The translations under genes and the position numbers were made by a program. Shown one piece after another: positions 1 to 11,848 of a stretch of DNA of 64,000 nucleotides. Location of the stretch: the NCBI RefSeq assembly GCF_047511655.1, contig NC_133392.1, positions 159,144,542-159,208,541 of the forward strand. Reading direction: 5' to 3'. Source of the stretch: Castor canadensis (lineage: Eukaryota > Chordata > Mammalia > Rodentia > Castoridae). The first letter of the stretch is position 1. Each line of letters starts with the position of its first letter. The notes beneath the pieces were generated by a model that was not told the origin of the DNA, ran no database searches, and was given only the letters and a program-made list of their open reading frames with translations.

Positions 1-56
1 ATTGTCCCTGTGTTTGGGTAGGCCTATACCAGCTGTTTCCATATTTCTTTCTTTTT

Positions 57-391
57 CGGGGGTGGGGGGCAGTACTGAGGTTTGAATTCAGGGCTTTGTG
101 CTTGCCAGGCAGACACTCTACTGCTTGAATTAAGTCTCCAGCCCTTTTTGCTCTGGTTATTTTGAAGATGGGGTCTTGCTTTTTTCCAGGCTGGTCTGGA
201 CTGTGATCCTCCTATTTTAAGCGTGCTGTCATTGCTGGATGACAGGCATTACCACCATGCCCAGATGTTTTTCCATTGCGATGTGTCTTGCAAACTTTTT
301 TCTTTGCCTGCACTGACTTGGAACCTTGATTCTCCCAATCTCAGCCTCCCAAGTAGCCAGGATGATAGGCATGAGCCACCAGCATCTGGCC
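57..391 (-). repeat. Composite tRNA/7SL-type SINE, reverse orientation
   Basis: Read on the + strand, the tRNA-like part comes first (TTTGAATTCAGGGC, then GCTTGCCAGGCAGACACTCTACTGCTTGA). A two-part 7SL/B1-like body follows, ending CTCAGCCTCCCAAGTAG and GAGCCACCAGCATCTGGCC. The same arrangement recurs at 12808, 13411, 33330 and 36755. It is full-length but diverged. Confidence 0.85.
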
Positions 392-486
392 TGTTTCCAT
401 GTAATGATAAAATCCATCTTAGTCATGTTTTGGGTAATAGACCCACCCTAAATCTGTTGTCTTAATACCTGAAATACTTAGTGAAA

Positions 487-1453
487 TGATTAGGGGTTGC
501 TAGCTGATGTGCCAGATGTCTAGATGGGAATTCAAGATGGAGTCCCCCCATAAGTACCCCAAATAAGAACCACCACTTTGAATCTTCTTCACTCACATCT
601 CCTGCATGTGAAACATATATTTCTCCTTTCCTTTCCTGTTTCTCTCTGCTTTATCCTGTTTTATGAAAATAAGTCCTAGCTAAACTTGCACCTTGTGAGA
701 TTCCTTTTTGTGAGACCTTTGAAATGCTGAGAATGGTGGCAAGTGCCTAGCAAGCATAAGGCCATGATTTCAAACTCCAGTACCACCAAAAGTTCTATAA
801 CAAGTGCTTAAAAGCTGCTTTTGCTGAGGAGCATTGACTCCTTCCTTACTCGGGCCCAAGAATTAATGGAAAGCAGGAGAAAAACTGGGCAGCCCTGTCT
901 CCAAATATATATAATATATAATTATATCTGTGTTCTTTGCTCTGAACTATTCTCTCCTGCAGCCACCTTGGAATCAGGAAGGACAAGACTGATTGATAAT
1001 GTCTTTACAACAAGAGATGGAGGAAGCTGCCCTAAGAAGAATAGCAGAACCTCCACAAGACAGACCACCTGGCCAGGCAGCAATGACTCTCAAGGTAGCA
1101 AGTCCCCACCTGACCAATCCTGAGACGATGGGCTGCCAGTCCACCTGTGACTGCTGCCAGTCACCTCTGGCCACTTGAACACAGCTGTGATTGGGACTAT
1201 TTAATAATTATACCTACACCGTCCTTTGCCTCCAATTCTCCTCCTATTTAAACCTAAAGCAAACATCTGTTCAGGGAAGATGTGCTGAAATGCTACCTCC
1301 CCGTGTCCCACAATTGCCTGTGCCATGTAATAAACTTCCCTTCCCTGCTCTCACCATTACTCGTCTTCTGTATTTGGTGAGTTGGGGTGAGTGGCTGGAC
1401 CTGACCTATGAAACCCAGGAATTTGGGCCTGAGACCAAACATATCCTGTAACA
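487..1453 (+). mobile_element. Probable solo LTR of an endogenous retrovirus (borders approximate)
   Basis: The block opens TGATTAGGGG, carries an AAGATGGAGTCCCCC segment typical of mammalian ERV LTRs, and has an AATAAA signal at about 1329. A pyrimidine-rich U5-like stretch follows, then GGTGAGTTGGGGTGAGTGGCTGGACCTGA, ending GTAACA at 1453. No gag, pol or env reading frame is next to it. I found no matching short target duplication at these borders, so the ends are tentative. A SINE fragment is embedded at 727-791. Confidence 0.42.
727..791 (+). repeat. tRNA-like SINE fragment inside the LTR
   Basis: A diverged tRNA-like head: GTGCCTAGCAAGCATAAGGCC, then a TTTCAAACTCCAGTACCACC box and a short A-rich tail. 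It corresponds to the right-hand part of the composite SINE. Confidence 0.6.
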
Positions 1454-1509
1454 GTTCTATGAATTGCATGGAAATTGGGAAGCTGAGGGACCCCTCGTCC
1501 TTTCCTTTC

Positions 1510-1612
1510 TCTGGTAACACTAACTCTACCATCTGTTGGAGTGTGGCCTTGGGCAAATCTCTCAGCCTCCCCAGTGTCAGCTTCTTTGTCTGTGAAATGA
1601 GATGATAATGGG
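1510..1612 (+). repeat. MIR-like fossil
   Basis: It contains the recognisable MIR core run: GTGGCCTTGGGCAAATCTCTCAGCCTC, a CAGTGTCAGCTTCTTTGTCTGTGAAATGAGATGATAATGG-type tail. Old and diverged. Confidence 0.6.
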
Positions 1613-1702
1613 GAAGGGCCGTGTGTGTAACCAGGGCCAGGGGACCCAGGGGAAGCCTGTACCTGGTACAGAGAGGGCTTGATGGGCTTCTCAGGGAGGG
1701 GC

Positions 1703-1752
1703 CACATGTGCCTCACACGAAAACCTGGACACATGTGCCTCACACGAAAACC
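1703..1752. repeat. Two-copy tandem repeat, 27-bp period
   Basis: CACATGTGCCTCACACGAAA plus ACC occurs at 1703-1725 and again at 1730-1752 with no mismatch, separated by TGGA. A recent local duplication in otherwise unique sequence. Confidence 0.85.
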
Positions 1753-1756
1753 ACTG

Positions 1757-4700
1757 AAGATGCTCTTGCACAGGTGCACCCCAGACAGTAGGTTCTCTGG
1801 ATGATAATTCTTTTCAGGTTCTCAGATTGGTCATACTCCCTCTGCTATCCTTGCTGTTCTCTCCTTCCTGTCAGAAGGCTTTTCTTCCTTTCTACTTTCC
1901 AAGAAAAGGGCTAACCTGTTGTAAACACAGCCAGCCACACAGAGAAATGGCTACACTGCTTGAAGTGTCTTGGTGGCACCTCTGGCTTTTAGGCTGTCTG
2001 GGGCTCCATCCAAATCTCAGATCTTCCTGGAAGCTGAAAGTTCCTGAAGGCCGATCCCCGGGCAACTGAGGTCAGAATCATGACCCACTGCTACATAACA
2101 AGGACCCACAACTTAGAAAAGACCATGAGAGAGAAGGCTATGCAATGGCACAGACAACAGAAGAGGGTTATCAGAGGCCATCTTGGAAACTGCCGACAAC
2201 AGACCATTTCCTATGTTGAGCTCTGTCCATGTGTCCCCTGAGGCCACTGGAGTGCCTTCCATCAGGACAGAAAACCTCATCTGTTGTCACTGCCATGTAT
2301 CCTGCAGCCCAGAGCAGTTCCAGGCAGAAGGTAACGTTCAGTGGATGTGGCCTGAAAGGACTATTGGACCACCTTCAGAAAGCCTCTGGGCTGGGAGCTA
2401 GGACTGAAGTGCTCATTGAGCTGATGTCTCTGTGCACTCTGAATGCTAGGAATCATCCCTGCAAGACCCTGAAGCATGTACTGTGACAACTGCACAGCCA
2501 AAGCCTGGAAAAGCCGCAGTGTTTAGTGCTTACGGGGCACCTCAGGGAGAGACAGGAAGAGGTGTGGCACTGGAAACCACATGACATGACGTGGAAGGGA
2601 GCTTGCATGACACACCCTTCCTCTCTCTGAGAAGCCAGGGGCCCCAGATGGGAGCCCACTCCTTTTCTGTGAGTACTTGCTGACCCTGCTGCACTTGGGC
2701 ATTCATTCTGTCTGTAGGGAACCTGCAGAAGGTCCCTGGTATTGTAAATATGCACCAAAGTCTAGATAAAGGTCCAATCCCTATCAGCACCATCCAGACT
2801 TTGCCTAGATACTGCCTGAAAGTGGGGTGGGAGGAGAGCCTTGCAACTGTAACCAGAGCCCAAGGTCATGGCTAGGGCCTTATTTTTGTCACAAAGAAAC
2901 CTCAAGACTCCTGAGGCCTAAGTGAGGGGGAAAGGCAACACAAGGACCTGCCAATCTAACACCAAGCAGCCTGGACATCACATAGTTCAGGTAAAACAGA
3001 AGCTCTCACACCCAGCCACAGAGCCAAGGTCAAGACCAAAGGACGGAGCATTTGATAACACATCTCATCAATGACTCATCAAAATATTATACAAAGTCCA
3101 TAGACTAGAAATTTCAGCCTAACTTTTTCAAAGCCACATTCAAATTATCTGTTCCCCGATAACCAACAACCAACCATGTATGGTGTCCAAGGGTGGGACT
3201 GTTGCAAGGATGGTTCATGTTCACATCTAATTAATGTTGCAATTAATACACAGACCACAGCCCCCAGATCCCAACTTCTCCAACACAGGTTGGAGACTTT
3301 CTCTTGTACAACAAATACCCACCAGCTTACACCCATGTCTCACGTACCTGCAGGCTGAGAGTCTCCTGACTGAAACACAAGCCCTTGCTGTCCGCAGCAC
3401 AGCCCACCATATCCATGTGCCCAGGCCTCATAGCCTCCTCCCTTCATTCATTCAACGCACACATGGCACTGTGACCTCCTAGGTAGAAGAGCTGCTGTCC
3501 CAGCTGAGGAAGCTCACAGCCTTCTCCTCACCCCTCCCCCACAGGGCCACACCCTGCACCCATATCCTGCTGGGGGGAAGTGAAGGAGGGAGTAGGACAG
3601 AGGAGGGAGGAAGCCCTGGTCACCAGGGAGCTCCCTGTCTCCCCCACCCAACCTCCTTCTGGCCCTCCCCTCTTGGTGACTGTGGGAAGCCATGCTGCAC
3701 TGTGCCATGCACGGCTCAGTCTTCCCTTCAGGACAGACCTGCAGGGTGGGGAAGGGCTTTAAGGAGGTCTTTCACCCCCATCCGTGCTCTGCACTCAGCC
3801 CTGAAGAAGGGACAGGAACCTACCACCATATTCCTTGTCAAGGCAGGGAGGCCTCATATCTTCCACTCAGAAGGGCAGACCTCTCCAGGAGCCACCAGGG
3901 GCTGCTCAGCAGCTGGCCCTCACTAACCCTCCTGCAGAGGGACAGAGGGGCCCTGCAGAGCCCTTGATCTCCCAGCCAGGGATGAAGGCAGAAGCCTGTG
4001 GAGAACACTGCGTGCGTACCTGAGCACTGGCTGTGTCTCCTGTGTGCCACGAGGCTGCCGTGTGTCCTACCAGGCTGGACAAGAGGCCACACAGGGCCAC
4101 AGGCCCTGGAGGTGGAGGGGGTCTGCAAGGGCTGCTCCATCCCACTGTGCAGCTCTTGCAGGAGGGTGGATGTTGTTAACCCTGGACATTTGGGAGGCCC
4201 GAGCCCCTCTCAGGGCGCTGGTGCTGCTCACACACCAGACATGAATCCCATCCCGGGCAGCACATCCCCAAAGCACCCTGCTACCTGCTTCTGAACCGGA
4301 ACGGCTGAGGAGACCATGTTTCCAGGGTCTGTGGTGGCAGGCCAAGTCACTGACTGCCGTGCAGCCAGCCGCTGGGGCCACAGGCCTAACAGGAAGTTGG
4401 TGCAGTGAGTGCAGGGCCTCATACCCCTGCCACAGCACAGCTGAGGAGGCGGCAAACCAGGGCCCCGTGGGGTGTCTGGGTGTGGCCTCTGGTTTCAGCA
4501 TCCTGACCCAGGCAGTTGGATCCCAGACACCCAACCTACCTGGCAGTGCTGCTGCTGCTGCTGGGGATAGGGGAGGGGGGCCAGGGAGCACAGCTGGGTG
4601 AGGGAAGGGAAGTACCCACAGGGCCCCTCCAGGAGAGAAGGTAGATCCTTCTTATAATCTGGAGCCCCTTTTCAGGGCAGTGAGGGGGCAGACATGCAGC

Positions 4701-4759
4701 TCCCAGTGAGTTCTGCTGACTAAAGGAGCCCCTTCCTGGAGCCAGCTTTGGGGCCCCTT
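1757..4759. other. Unassigned intronic sequence
   Basis: No exon, RNA gene or clear repeat family recognised. The open frames here are short and overlap on both strands, as expected by chance in moderately GC-rich DNA. Confidence 0.5.
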
Positions 4760-4925
4760 TCGGCTGTGCTGCCTTGTTTATCTGATCTTCCCCACAGCCC
4801 TGGGAAGGAGCACTGCCGCCCACCCCTACACTACAGAAAATGCCATGAGGGGCCCCGGGACTCAAGCATGTGGCAGGGATTTGAATCCAGGGCTGGCTGA
4901 CTTCAAACTGTGCTCTGAGCTGTTC
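4760..4925 (+). repeat. MIR-like fossil
   Basis: Features of MIR: TTATCTGATCTTCCCCACAGCCCTGGGAAG, a CTACAGAAAATG segment, then GGCAGGGATTTGAATCCAGGGCTGGCTGACTTC near the end. Confidence 0.6.
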
Positions 4926-5241
4926 AGAGCTCTGTCTCCAACCTTTCAGCCCTACCCTACAGAGATCCAGGCAGGACTCAGCAGGTTGGAACAACTATAC
5001 TGGGGGGAGGGTGCAGTGAGGGTGTCCCAAGGAGGGTGGATAGGAAGTGGGATTTCCTCCTTACCCATAGCTTCTCCCTGCTCTACCCTCCTTTGTTCCC
5101 CCCCCACCCCATTTCTGGGGCAGCTGCTGAGTGGTGGGAATGGCAGTGCTGCTTGGTCAGGCTGCCTGTGACTTGTCTAGGAGACAGCCCAAGCTGTCTC
5201 TGGTGCAGGCAAAGGGAGGGTTCACCTGAACACCGCATCAG

Positions 5242-6045
5242 CAGACAAAGGACTTGAACAGACATTTCTCCAAAGAAAATATACAAATAGCCAATAAGCT
5301 CAACCTCACTAATCACTAGGGAAATGCAAATCAAAACCACAGTGAGCTCCCACCTCACACCCATTGGGATGACCACCATCCAAAAAGAGAATAGCAAGTG
5401 CTGTCGAGATGTGGAGAAGTTGGAACTCTTGTCTACTATTGGTGGGAATGCAGATGCTGCAGTCACTGTGGAAAACAGTATGGTGGTTCCTCAAAAATAT
5501 GAAAACAGAACTACATTATGATCCAGAAATTCCACTTTAGGGATATATCCCAAAGAATTGAAAGCAGCATCTCGAAGAGCTATTCATACACTCATGTTTA
5601 TGATAGCATTATTCATAAGAGCTAAACATGGGAACAGCCTGAATGTCCACTGGTGGATGGAAGACGGATGAATAAGCCAAATGTAAATGGAATACTATTC
5701 ACCCTTAAAGAGGAAGCAAACTGTTACCACATGGATGCACCTTGAGGATATTCTGCTAAGAAGTGAAGTGAGCCAGTCGCAGGAAGAAAAAGACTATATG
5801 ATTCCACTCACGGGAGGTTCTCAGAGACACCTGCAGAATGGGGCTGTGGGGAGGGGACGTCAGGGGTGTTGTTTAGTGGGAATGGTTTCAGTTTTACAAG
5901 ACGAAAAGAGGTGTGGAAGTGCATGGTGGTGATGGTTGCACGTTATGACTGTACGTCACACTACTTAACTGTACACTTAAAATGGGAAGTTTTAGGACAT
6001 TTGTCTCTTTCCACAATAAAAAACTGGAAAATAAAAGAGGAAATA
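5242..6045 (+). mobile_element. Old LINE-1 3' end (ORF2 tail and 3' UTR)
   Basis: The reading CAAATAGCCAATAAGC, ATGCAAATCAAAACCACAGTGAG, TGGTGGGAATGCAGATG, GGATATATCCCAAAGAA and AATGTCCACTGGTGGATGGAAG is the classic 3' part of mammalian L1 ORF2 in sense orientation. It ends in an A-rich stretch near 6045. The frame is broken by many stops, so it is an ancient, inactive 5'-truncated copy. Confidence 0.85.
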
Positions 6046-6059
6046 TTTAGTCAACAAGC

Positions 6060-6954
6060 ATTATATGGACACATATTTAAGCTAGATCAGTAAATGTTGC
6101 AGATTTGACTGCTGACAGGCCCAGCTGTTACCTACGACCGTATTCCCCAAATTATCTCCCAGCTGGGGTAGCCTGGGACAGTCTATAGCTGAGTCCTGGT
6201 GGGGCTTCTGGCAAGTTCTGTGGCCCTGATGGGAGGGGACGTTCTTGGTACACTCTTCTGTTTGGGTATGCTTCTGAGCTGCAGGAGGCTGTGTGTGACA
6301 TCCTGCTTCCATTCTCAGCAGGAGGGATGTCAGGGCATATGCAGTCCAAGGGCAGTGGCAGCCTGTGCTGTGTCCTACTGCTCTCCTAAGTCCACACAGA
6401 ACAAGACTGTGTGCCAGGCTGGGCTGGGACCACCCAAACCCTCCTGCTAAGTAGGAACCTCATGACGGTTCTCCTGGCTTTTAGGTATTTCTATGTAAGG
6501 GGAAAGTACTGAATACATCCTCTTCGCTGTGACTTACTTTCCTTTGGGCATGTCCCCAGAGAGTTACCAAGAGAACTGGCTTCCATGACAGACTCCATGA
6601 GGACCAGGCTTGGGGAGCCCAGAAGATATGCAGTCTGTCTGTAAGGTCCCCATGCTTCTGGGTCTCTACAACTCCAGCTACGGGTACGGGGGACTCTGTG
6701 CAGATCACTCCATGGGGACAACTGAAATGACCATGAAGGTCCTTTGTATGTGGATTTGAAACCAGCTTCCTTGTAGCTCCGCCCATCCAGCTCGCTTCTG
6801 GTCTCTGGAGACAAATGACAAATCGGGTCCCTCTGTCCTGTGACATTCCTTAGAGCATCTGAGACATCTGGCATTCTTTCCTCCACCCCACAACTGGGCA
6901 CAGTTGCTGCTGGTCCTCCCACACAGGTTTCTGCCTAAGCTAACACATTTCTTT
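6060..6954. other. Unassigned intronic sequence
   Basis: Unique-looking sequence. The longest frame (143 codons, - strand, 6491-6922) has no recognisable family, no splice context and competing frames on both strands. Confidence 0.5.
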
Positions 6955-7110
6955 TCAGCTGATGCTGTGCGACATACTTTATGTGGGCTATCACACTGAA
7001 CCCTAACAAAACCTTAAAAGGCAGCCTGGGTGACTGTGCCCGATGCACAAGGGTGCTGAGGCCAAGGTGAGGCCAGCTAGATGCTGAGTGGTGAGCAGGG
7101 ATTCTATGCT
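6955..7110 (+). repeat. MIR-like fossil
   Basis: TTTATGTGGGCTATCACACTGAACCCTAACAAAACC followed by GGTGCTGAGGCCAAGGTGAGG and GAGCAGGGATTCTATGC fits a diverged MIR. Confidence 0.5.
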
Positions 7111-7281
7111 TCTCTGCCTCAGCCCGGGCAGTTGCTCAGGCATGACTGCTTTCTGGAACATTGATACCCAGGTTACCCTCTTTTAAAGGTGTTTCCTACA
7201 ATGGCAGAGGGACCCAGAGCCCACAGCACTATCATGCATTGTCTGGTCAGCAGTGAGAGAAGCCAGGTGACCTCCATCCTT

Positions 7282-7505
7282 GTTCTGGGATGGGGTTGAC
7301 AAATTGCTGTGTCCTGAGGGCCAAATCCAGACTGGTGCCTGTATTCGTGTAGCCCATGAGCTAAGAACAGTTTCTACATTTTTAAATGGTTGGTAGAACA
7401 CCAAAAGAAAAAGAATGCTACATGACTCATGAAGTTATATAAAATTCAAATCTCAGTGTCCATAGTGAAGTTTTGTTGGTACATAGCTACACTTACTTGT
7501 CTTAG
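7282..7505 (+). mobile_element. hAT-Charlie (MER5-like) DNA transposon fossil
   Basis: Marks of the MER5-type non-autonomous hAT family: GGGCCAAATCCAGACTGGTGCCTGTA, TACATTTTTAAATGGTTGGTAG, AAATTCAAATCTCAGTGTCCATA and GAAGTTTTGTTGGTACATAGC. Non-coding. A second copy lies in reverse at 9440-9585. Confidence 0.6.
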
Positions 7506-7509
7506 CTCA

Positions 7510-7665
7510 GGCTGCCATAACAAAATACCAAAGACTGGGCGGCTTACACAACAGACATTTACTTCTCACAGTTCCGGAGGCTGGAAATGAAAGATCAGGA
7601 TACCCTGGCTTGTAGTCAGCCTCCTTCTTGTTGGGTCCCGAGACAGAGCTCTTCTCTGGTCTTTC
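7510..7665. repeat. Ancient interspersed repeat, family not assigned
   Basis: CTGCCATAACAAAATACCAAAGACTGGGCGG and TTACTTCTCACAGTTCCGGAGGCTGGAAATG resemble a widespread mammalian repeat also represented at 32015-32320. I cannot name the family from the sequence alone. Confidence 0.5.
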
Positions 7666-7679
7666 TTTCTTCTTTGCTT

Positions 7680-7776
7680 TTTTTTTTTTCTTTTGTGGTA
7701 CTGGGATTTGAACTCAGGGCTTCACATTTGCTAGGCAGGTGTTCTGCTCTACCACTTGAGCCATATTCCTAGCCTT
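7680..7776 (-). repeat. tRNA-like SINE, reverse orientation
   Basis: After a T-run (the reverse of an A tail): GGTACTGGGATTTGAACTCAGGGC, GCTAGGCAGGTGTTCTGCTCTACCACTTGAGCC. Only the tRNA-like half is present. Confidence 0.85.
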
Positions 7777-7799
7777 CTCCCTTTGCTTGTAAGGATGCT

Positions 7800-9439
7800 C
7801 ACCTCATCACTGGGCTACATCATTCATGATCTCAGCTAATACTGATCACCTCCTAAAGGCTCCACTTCTTACTGCCTTCACCTTGAGGGTGAGGACTTCA
7901 ATTCGAGACTTTGGGGGTGGGGTAGCACTGTTTATACTACCCTGTCCCTGGTTACTTTCACGCGATAGTCGCAGAGCTAAGTCCACAGGATCTTCCACTA
8001 AACCCATCATGATTGAAAATATTGTAAGTCAGAAATGCACGCCGATAAATCCATCGTAAAAATTTTAAGTTGGGGACAGTCTGCAGTTGTACAGAGATTA
8101 CATTGCCTGCAAGCCTAAAACTTCTGCAATTTGGTTTTTTACAAATATTACATGGTTAACACAGCCTTCTAGAAGACCACACCTCCATTCCAGACACCAA
8201 AGCTCCCGCATCTGCTTCACAAACACCCACTCCTGCACCCCAGGTCCTCGGCCCCATGTACCCATCCTCATTTCCTGGACACAACTCTAGGACTTTACCT
8301 CTGTCCGTTTGGTGTTTCACTGTGTTCAGGCGACCTGTAGGAAGCTCTCCGCCCGTCTCTGTGCACACTTTTGGTCACTAGTATTCTGCTCGCCCTGTGT
8401 GCTTGGCTGAATCTTAGGTGGTTTGCTGATCTTCTAGCCAGCCCCAGGATTCTGCGGAGAGTTTTCCTCTTATGAGAGCATAACCTCCTCTCCTGGGGAT
8501 TTGATGCACTAATCCACTCTAATAACGGGTACCCAGAAGGCAGACTCATTTCAGCATTTGGTTCTGCCTGGAGGGTTGCACGGCTGTCAGGTGGAGTTTA
8601 TGGTTGGTGTGTGCTTGGCAGTGACAATGCCATTGTCCTCCTTTTCCCCAACTTGAGTCACAGTGTGTGAGTGTTACTCCAAAGCCTTCACATCATACAG
8701 AAGACCTTCGTGGTTTAAAAACTCCCTGCATTGTTGTCTGGGAGACACTTGCCAAGTAACACATTATTCCAAAAGTTCAAAGTTCAAGACAGGCCAAGTT
8801 AAACTTCGAAATCGAATTCTGCTTTTGGATACATAGTCTATGAACGGGTCCTCTTCCTTGAAGGTTCTGTGGCTCCCGAGGCCCAAGGTTTGAAATAGAT
8901 CCATCCCGACTCATGGAGGCCGAGGGAGAGTCAAGGTGACATAAGTACATTGTAAGGGAAAGGACTGTCCTTCTGGCCCAGCCCTGCCCTGTGCAGTCTC
9001 ATCTGCTTTTCCCTCTCAGGTGTCTGGGGAACAGAGCAGCAATGGTGGTCACCATGGTTGAGGTCCTGGGCATCTGTAGGAGGACTCCTTCACTCTGACA
9101 GCTGAAGTCATCTCTGGTGGCAGATGGGTGTTGGTGGCTGGAATGTGTTCCCTGTATGGTGGGTTTGAGGCTAATCACGTAACTAAATGTCCTGCCCAAA
9201 AGATGTTCTTTGCCTAAGAGAAACCTAATTATTGCAGAATCTATTTTTTTTTTAAAGACAATACTAAAAACAACATCAAACCAAAAAACCCCAAACCCCA
9301 TCAACACTAGTAGCTGTCACTAATGGACAGAAGGCTTCTCTAGAATGCTTAACCACATGATAAAAAAAAAAAAACTCAGGTAAGGAACGCTGTGCTTTTG
9401 CATTGCAGGACCAGGGTGTGACCATTTTAGACCTTGCTG
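7800..9439. other. Unassigned intronic sequence with short homopolymer runs
   Basis: No exon recognised. Contains a T-run near 9243 and an A-run near 9361. The stretch around 7905-8060 may be a decayed DNA-transposon fragment, but the match is too weak to call. Confidence 0.45.
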
Positions 9440-9585
9440 CTAGTCACTCTCTGTTGCGACTATACAACTCTGGGGTGTAAAAGCAGCCATAGACAATATG
9501 TAAAAAAAAGGATGTTCTAATAAAACTTTATTTACAAAAACAAGTGATGGGCCAGGTTGGGTGCTTGAGCTGTAATCTGCAGACC
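9440..9585 (-). mobile_element. hAT-Charlie (MER5-like) DNA transposon fossil
   Basis: The + strand reads CAGCCATAGACAATATG, TCTAATAAAACTTTATTTACAAAAACAAG and GGGCCAGGTTGGGTGC, the reverse complement of the 7282-7505 element type. Confidence 0.65.
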
Positions 9586-9885
9586 CCCTAATCACATAAT
9601 AAAAGCGACATTCTCCATAATGAAATTAAGACAGAAACGCAAATGCTCATGAGGTCCGCAGAGCTTGGTGCTCTCTTCTCATCAAGCCACAGCCCTGTCC
9701 TTCCATGAGGAATCTGAGTCTGGAAGGGGGAACCCCTCAAGGTCAAAGAGGAACCTTCCCGGCCAGGTGATCCCCATGCTGCTGGCTGGTTGAGCCTCTG
9801 GCTCCAGCGCTCAGCAGGCAAACAGGATGCTGAGAGACGGTGCCAGGGATCTCCCCTCAGTGCCTTCAGTCCCATGGCCCTGTTT

Positions 9886-10596
9886 TTACTTTGCTAGTAA
9901 TTCTGGCTTATCACTGGATTGAGGGCAATGATTAATCTCTTCCGGAGTAAACACTTTAAAGACATCTTCCCAGCCACTCTCTGAGATGCCGCTTGTCGGC
10001 AAAGAGCTGAGGACAGCTGGCTGCATGATGCAGGCTGCTTCCTCTGGTGCCACACTATTTTTGGAGACTCTCTTTGCCTCATTTATTTTTGATTTGAGTT
10101 GTTCATACAGACTGTGTTCTCTTTCTCCCTCCTGTGCTGAATTAAGTGAGTGCAGTATTTTAAACCCTGCTGGTGTTATCTCATGATTAGCACAGATGAG
10201 CCAAGTGCCTGGATAGCACTGGTCAAGGAGCGGCCACCTGGCCTCATGAATTAGCCCTAGGTTTATGTGAAACTGACCTGCCCTTTGTGGGACAGGGTGT
10301 GACTTCACTCTTCTGGAAGTTGTGATAATCCAGTCCTCAGGGAAAGACTGGGCCTTTGGGACAAAGCCACTGCACTGAAGCCAGACTGTGAATGACAGGG
10401 GTCCAGGGATATCCAGGGAGTGCCTCCAAAGGCCATGGTGGACAGGCTGAAGGATGCTCCCCTGGGCAGCAGCCCTGGGCTGGGCATTAGAACTCAGGTA
10501 AGCTGGGAAGTCCCAGTGAGGCCTTGGGTAAGGGCTTTCACAAGCATTCCTGCCCTTAATTCTTATTCCAAGACCTGTTGAGGTTGTTGCTATCAT
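9886..10596 (-). other. 236-codon open frame of unknown status (probably not a gene)
   Basis: This is one of the longest non-repeat open frames in the window. The upstream (N-terminal) part, about 10545-10596, overlaps a MIR-like fossil. The C-terminal third (9886-10180) is hydrophilic and charged, with EQLKSKINEAKR and SGWEDVFKVFTPEEI, and looks more protein-like than its surroundings. I recognise no domain. There is no obvious promoter, and the frame runs antisense to nothing known. It could be a chance frame, an unannotated exon or a decayed retrocopy. Confidence 0.2.
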
Positions 10597-10640
10597 TAGT
10601 CACAGCTGACAACTGTAGAAACTGAGGTGTAACCGGGTGA
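10545..10640 (+). repeat. MIR-like fossil
   Basis: GTTGAGGTTGTTGCTATCATTAGTCACAGCTGACAACTGTAGAAACTGAGG matches the MIR pattern around its GAAACTGAGG end. Confidence 0.55.
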
Positions 10641-11084
10641 GTGGCAGTTCTGGGAGTCCATTCTATAAGCTACAATCCTGTGTCCTCACCAGCAGAGAAG
10701 TCTGGGGATAAAGGAAGGAGCAGCCAGCGGCTTTCTAGGGAGTGAGCTGACATGTTAGAAGGCTGGAACTGTCCAGGTGTGGGCTGGGGAAGACTGGGTC
10801 AGGTGAAGCAGATGGAGGTGACCAGTTTGTTGAATTTGGGATGTTGGGGTCTAAGGGCTCACTACTGGGCCAATGTGGGTTGTGAGAGAAGGAGTGTAAG
10901 GTGGCTCCAAGTTTTTGGAGATAAGTTGTCATTTCCCTAAATGAGAGAGTCTCCAAGCTGGCTGTGTCCAGCCTGAGATGCTCCATGAATATTCAGTGGG
11001 AAGGCTGCTGGTGTCCTTTTTCTGGGCCCCACCTCAGTCCCTGGGTCTTTCAGGTACAGCTCCCTCTGCCTGCATGCTTGGTGT

Positions 11085-11310
11085 CCCTGTTCAATTGTCA
11101 CCTCTCCAGAAAGGCCACCTGTCCCAGAGACCTCCATCCTTCACACCATCACATGTGTCCTGCCAAGCACACATCTTAGCCTGTGAACATTGCTCACCTG
11201 AGTGTCCTCCACAGGACAGCAGCAGGGTCTATCCCATTTCCTACAGAGCTCCTTGTACCCAGAGCAGGGCCTGACACTGGTCGGTGCCCATCATGCCTTT
11301 GCTGAATGCA
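11085..11310 (+). repeat. L2-like LINE fossil
   Basis: Segments such as GTCACCTCTCCAGAAAGGCC and CAGAGCAGGGCCTGACACTGG followed by TTTGCTGAATGCATG match the 3' end style of L2. Highly diverged. Confidence 0.45.
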
Positions 11311-11679
11311 TGCACATGTGCCAGCCTGCTCTGGACAAGCAACTTTTTCCGTATAGAAAACACAGATGACAGCATGAGGCTGAACCCCAGCAGAGAGAAG
11401 GAAAGTGGAGTGGTGGAAGGTCATTTTTCAGGTGCTCTTCCTAGGGTAACAGAGGGCATCCTGCAGCCTCTCCAGCTTCTTCCGAGGGGTTTCTTGGCAG
11501 GAGTACAGCCACACAGGCCTACCGGCTCTTGGGCTATTGCTGAACCTGACAATCTCTGCCGGGTCTGCAGCCTTCCACTAGGATGATGCCAGGCAGGAAG
11601 GTAGAGCTAGGCAATTCGTGGCAGGTGTGCATGGGCATATGTGCACTGGTAAGCACAAATAAATGCATAAATATACCAC

Positions 11680-11848
11680 CTTCACCATCACCACCTCTAC
11701 CTCCACCTCCATCTCCCTCACCTTTACCACTATAACGACCATCTCCACCACCTCTACTACCACCACTTCCACCATCTCTATCACCACCACCATCACCATT
11801 TCTACCACCTCTACCTCCACCATTTCCACCACCTCCACCTTCACATCC
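11680..11848. repeat. Imperfect (CAC/CTC)n trinucleotide microsatellite
   Basis: About 170 bp of interrupted CACCAT, CACCTC and TCTACC units on the + strand (GGTGG-rich on the other). Because the period is three, frames on both strands stay open through it: S/T/I-rich on +, V/E- or G/D-rich on -. These frames are low complexity and not taken as genes. Confidence 0.92.
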
